Shown here piece after piece: positions 61,455 to 64,000 of a stretch of DNA of 64,000 nt. Under the pieces are notes generated by a model. That model worked only from the letters and a program-made list of their open reading frames with translations, made no database searches and was not told the origin of the DNA. The stretch covers positions 62,001 to 126,000 of the forward strand of contig JAZQAK010000007.1 of NCBI GenBank assembly GCA_045545175.1, given 5' to 3'. Numbering within the stretch: the first letter of the stretch is position 1; the number at the start of each line of letters is the position of its first letter. Origin of the DNA: RGIG6165 sp045545175. Lineage in GTDB: Bacteria > Bacillota > Clostridia > Oscillospirales > Feifaniaceae. Position numbers and translations under genes: made by a program.

Positions 61455-61967
61455 GTTATTTCCGGACAATTCGTGAATTGCCCCTACAAAGCCTCCCTTG
61501 TGTAAAGGTAGCGAAGCGGCGGTTTGGTAGTGAATGACATTCCGGTGGATTGTCAGAGCCAAACCGTGACCGAGCCGCAGCGAGACGGGGGACCGCTTGC
61601 GGTGGAGGGATTGTCCATCCAATGAAATTCCGCACACGGAATTTCTTCCATAATTCTGCCGTCGTCCTCACAAACTCCGCTTAGTTTCATTTCCGCATAT
61701 ATGCGAAAATTTCACTTGCTTCGTTGCTCGTCCTCTTCCCAACACAACGCACTTCGTTCTGCCTTGTGTCGGGAGCCCTATTTTTGACATCATTTGCCGT
61801 AGGCAACATCATTGCGAAGCACATCATTTGCATAACAACATCATAAACGGGAGGGGACAGAGCCCCTCCCCTACGATATCGTTTTGTTGTAGGGTTCGGC
61901 GTTTACGACGAACCGTCATCCAATGAAATTCCGAATTACGAATTCCGCATTCCGAATTGACAAAGGC
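61455..61967. repeat. Repeat block B/E, A, C, H7, G before copA end
   Basis: A B unit split by E (61492-61617), A hairpin (61625-61645), C unit (61660-61780), hairpin array H7 (61796-61842; TTGCC-GTA-GGCAA, TGC-GAA-GCA, TTG-CATAA-CAA with CATCAT spacers), G units (61850-61918) and a heptamer tract (61927-61958). A CAAAGGC-TTACA-GAGCCTTTG stem at 61962-61982 may end copA transcription. Confidence 0.7.
61509..61586 (+). mobile_element. 78-bp miniature element E, copy 3
   Basis: Identical to copies 1 and 2. It interrupts a family B unit between TGTAAAGG and GGGGACCGC. Confidence 0.8.
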
Positions 61968-62174
61968 TTACAGAGCCTTTGTCTTATATCCCTGCGCCTC
62001 AACCGCGGAAACTAATACGTCAACTGCGATATCCTTTGAAAGCGTCACAACCGCGGTGCCCTTTTCGTGACTCACCTCGGCACTCATAACGCCGTCGATT
62101 GCAAGAAGCGTATCTCTTACTCTTGCTTCGCAATGGGGGCACATCATACCCTCGATATTAAGTGTCTTTTCCAT
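61968..62174 (-). CDS. Possible internal start giving a 68-residue CopZ-like copper chaperone
   Basis: Within the copA frame, ATG 62174 has GGAG 9 nt upstream. Translation from here would give a free 68-residue HMA protein (MEKTLNIEGMMCPHCEARV) the size of CopZ. It is either a real second product or the mark of a former separate copZ gene fused to copA. Confidence 0.35.
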   Translation of the reverse strand: MEKTLNIEGMMCPHCEARVRDTLLAIDGVMSAEVSHEKGTAVVTLSKDIAVDVLVSAVEAQGYKTKAL

Positions 62175-64000
62175 AATTTTCTTCTCCTTTTTTCTGTCGA
62201 ATAGATTTATTCTGAGTGCGTTGGTCACAACGCAAAAGCTCGACAAACTCATTGCCCCTGCGGCAAACATCGGGTCAAGCGTGAGCCCGAAAAGACCTGC
62301 CGCAAGCGGTATACCAATCAGATTATACACAAACGCCCAGAACAGATTTTCCTTAATAATTCTGAGCACCCTTTTTGAAAGTCGAATTGCCGCCTCAACG
62401 TCAGCAAGCGAGCTGTTCATAAGCACGACGTCGGCGGCATCAATTGCAATGTCGGTGCCTGCGCCGATTGCAACGCCTATATCCGCCCTCGTAAGTGCAG
62501 GTGCATCGTTGATACCGTCACCCACCATCATTACGGGTGCATCAAGCTCCTTTATAACCTTTTCCTTGTCCTGCGGAAGCAGGGATGCACGAATTTCACT
62601 TACACCCGCCTGCTGACCGATTGCAGAGGCAGTCGCCTCATTGTCACCCGTGAGCATAACGACCTTTATGCCGAGGCGTTTTATCTTTTCAATCGCCTCA
62701 CGGCTGTCGGGCTTAATGGTATCGGCAATGCCAAACATACCGAGATACTCATCCCCCATCGAAAAGAGAATGGGCGTCTTACCCTGCCTTGCAAGGCCGT
62801 CTGCCTGAGCCCTGATTTCGTCGGAAATTTTGACTTTTTCCGACATAAATTTAAGATTTCCACCGTAAAGGCGTTTTCCTTCACACATAGCGGTAACACC
62901 GTTACCCACAAGCGTCTGAAAATCAGTAATATCAAGGCTTTGAGCCCCTTCGCAGTGACTCACGACCGCCCTTGCAAGCGGATGCTCACTCATATTTTCA
63001 AGCGAGTACGCCACGGGAAGAAGCATAGTATCATTTTGTATCACGTCGGTCACGGTCGGCTGACCGAGGGTGACCGTACCCGTCTTATCAAGTGCAACGG
63101 TTTTGACCTTACCCGTGTATTCGAGTGAGGTTGCCGTCTTGAAAAGGATGCCACGTCTTGCACCGACACCGCTGCCCACCATAACTGCAACGGGCGTTGC
63201 AAGGCCGAGTGCACACGGACAACTTATAACGAGCACCGCAATGCCCCTTGACAGAGCATATCCGAAAAGTTCACCCAAAAGCAGATGAGATACGGTAGTT
63301 ATAACCGCAAGTGCGATTACCACGGGCACGAATACGCCCGAAACCCTGTCGGCAAGTTTTTGAACGGGTGCCTTTTCTGCGGCGGCATCGGTCACGGTCT
63401 GAATAATTCTCGATAAAAGCGTGTCCTCACCGAGTCCCGTTACCGAGCATTTGAGAAAGCCAAAGCGGTTAACCGTACCTGCATAAACCTTGTCCCCCTC
63501 GTCCTTGTCGGCAGGAATACTCTCACCCGTGAGTGCCGACTCATCGACCGAGCCGTGTCCCGAAATTACAACTGCATCTGTCGGCACACTTTCACCGGGA
63601 CGGATTGCAATTATATCGCCGATAACGAGTTCATCCACCGTCACGGTAACCTCTTTACCGTCACGAATGACGTTTGCAACCTCGGGTGCAAGCTTCATAA
63701 GACCGTTTACGGCGTCCGCCGTCCTTCCCTTTGAGCGTGCTTCAAGCAGTTTGCCCACGGTAATGAGCGTTAAAATCATTGCCGCCGACTCAAAATAGAG
63801 GGCGTGCGTTTCACCCACAGCAAGCAGATAAACGCTGTACACAAACGAAATTCCCGAGCCCATTGAAACGAGCGTATCCATATTGGGACTCTTGTTTAAG
63901 ATGCCCTTTACGCCCGATATAAAAAACCGCTTATTTAAAATAAGTACGGCAGCCGACAACACAAGTTGCACCACACCGCCGAAGCTGTGATGAGGAAGCC
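61968..64000 (-). CDS. copA: Copper-translocating P-type ATPase with C-terminal HMA domain (partial)
   Basis: P1B-type ATPase that pumps Cu(I) out of the cell. The phosphorylation motif DKTGTVT, TGES, the metal-site SCPCALGLATP in TM6, HPLA and GDGINDAPAL are present. The N-terminal part, including any N-terminal HMA domains, lies beyond the window edge; frame continues open to position 64000. The last ~68 residues form a heavy-metal-binding domain with GMMCPHC. That domain has its own possible start (see 61968-62174). The Cu(I) type is assigned from CPC and overall similarity. Confidence 0.93.
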   Translation of the reverse strand, partial: LPHHSFGGVVQLVLSAAVLILNKRFFISGVKGILNKSPNMDTLVSMGSGISFVYSVYLLAVGETHALYFESAAMILTLITVGKLLEARSKGRTADAVNGLMKLAPEVANVIRDGKEVTVTVDELVIGDIIAIRPGESVPTDAVVISGHGSVDESALTGESIPADKDEGDKVYAGTVNRFGFLKCSVTGLGEDTLLSRIIQTVTDAAAEKAPVQKLADRVSGVFVPVVIALAVITTVSHLLLGELFGYALSRGIAVLVISCPCALGLATPVAVMVGSGVGARRGILFKTATSLEYTGKVKTVALDKTGTVTLGQPTVTDVIQNDTMLLPVAYSLENMSEHPLARAVVSHCEGAQSLDITDFQTLVGNGVTAMCEGKRLYGGNLKFMSEKVKISDEIRAQADGLARQGKTPILFSMGDEYLGMFGIADTIKPDSREAIEKIKRLGIKVVMLTGDNEATASAIGQQAGVSEIRASLLPQDKEKVIKELDAPVMMVGDGINDAPALTRADIGVAIGAGTDIAIDAADVVLMNSSLADVEAAIRLSKRVLRIIKENLFWAFVYNLIGIPLAAGLFGLTLDPMFAAGAMSLSSFCVVTNALRINLFDRKKEKKIMEKTLNIEGMMCPHCEARVRDTLLAIDGVMSAEVSHEKGTAVVTLSKDIAVDVLVSAVEAQGYKTKAL

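Overview
The window looks like chromosomal DNA of an uncultured, probably gut-dwelling member of the Clostridia (Oscillospirales-like). The grounds are strong AGGAGG-type ribosome binding sites, TTGACA/TATAAT promoters, a SpoVB-type flippase, an SLH-anchored surface protein, an MscL with a C-terminal zinc ribbon, a TcdA/DUF1846/LarA gene set, and a heavy load of short dispersed repeats of the kind seen in gut Firmicutes genomes. No rRNA gene or species-defining marker is present, so this is inference.

Layout. 1-3450 (minus): polyamine ABC importer genes potB (cut by the window edge) and potA behind a ~265 nt structured leader, then an APC amino-acid permease. 3560-4486: cysK. 4651-8151 (minus): a tight nucleoside-salvage operon deoD-deoB-cdd-pdp joined by 4-nt overlaps. 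8245-11803: aminotransferase, a four-helix-bundle gene boxed by inverted repeats, and pdxK with an ECF S-component and a small radical SAM gene. 12018-13222: mscS-mscL. 13291-18636: SpoVB-like flippase, RluA-type pseudouridine synthase, LarA-like racemase, DUF1846 protein.

18747-44774 (all minus) is a degenerate or rearranged podovirus-like prophage: zinc ribbon and replisome organiser at the right, then a cargo operon (lysozyme-like protein, three related lipo/membrane proteins with a D-x-DGDG motif, two membrane proteins), terminase-associated protein and portal, barstar-like inhibitor, PG-binding protein, M16 peptidase plus DUF4176, scaffold, coat, connector, a large stopper/tail protein, receptor-type LRR protein, holin/endolysin, ejection-type protein, a tandem array of four membrane-protein paralogues, and terL at the far left. 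No integrase, repressor or att pair was found.

45124-48730 (minus): cell-wall operon of a hydrolase, a membrane-domain MurF and Ddl. 50127-58637 (minus): a TetR regulator and a 2603-residue vWA/repeat/SLH surface protein. 59668-60387: tcdA. 60745-61099: tRNA-Thr, tRNA-Met and tRNA-Glu. 61968-64000 (minus): copper P-type ATPase with a C-terminal CopZ-like domain, running off the window.

The most unusual content is not protein coding. At least seven repeat families fill almost every intergenic space, often nested in each other: (A) heptamer tracts GAATTCG/GAATGCG/TAATTCG that sit on stop codons, followed by a GAAATTCC..GGAATTTC hairpin; (B) ~50-bp CCTCCCTT..AAGGGAGG units; (C) ~120-bp units ending GGGAGCCC; (E) a 78-bp miniature element present in three identical copies; (F) AT-rich AAAATTGAAAGTT units; (G) short GGGACGG/CCGTCCC or GGTGCATCATAAATGCTGCACC hairpins; and (H) arrays of short variable hairpins punctuated by a constant heptamer (ATGAATT, ATATCGA, ACTTCAC or CATCAT). 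Four H arrays share one architecture with compensatory changes in the stems, which makes them the best candidate here for an undescribed structured RNA or mobile RNA-like element.
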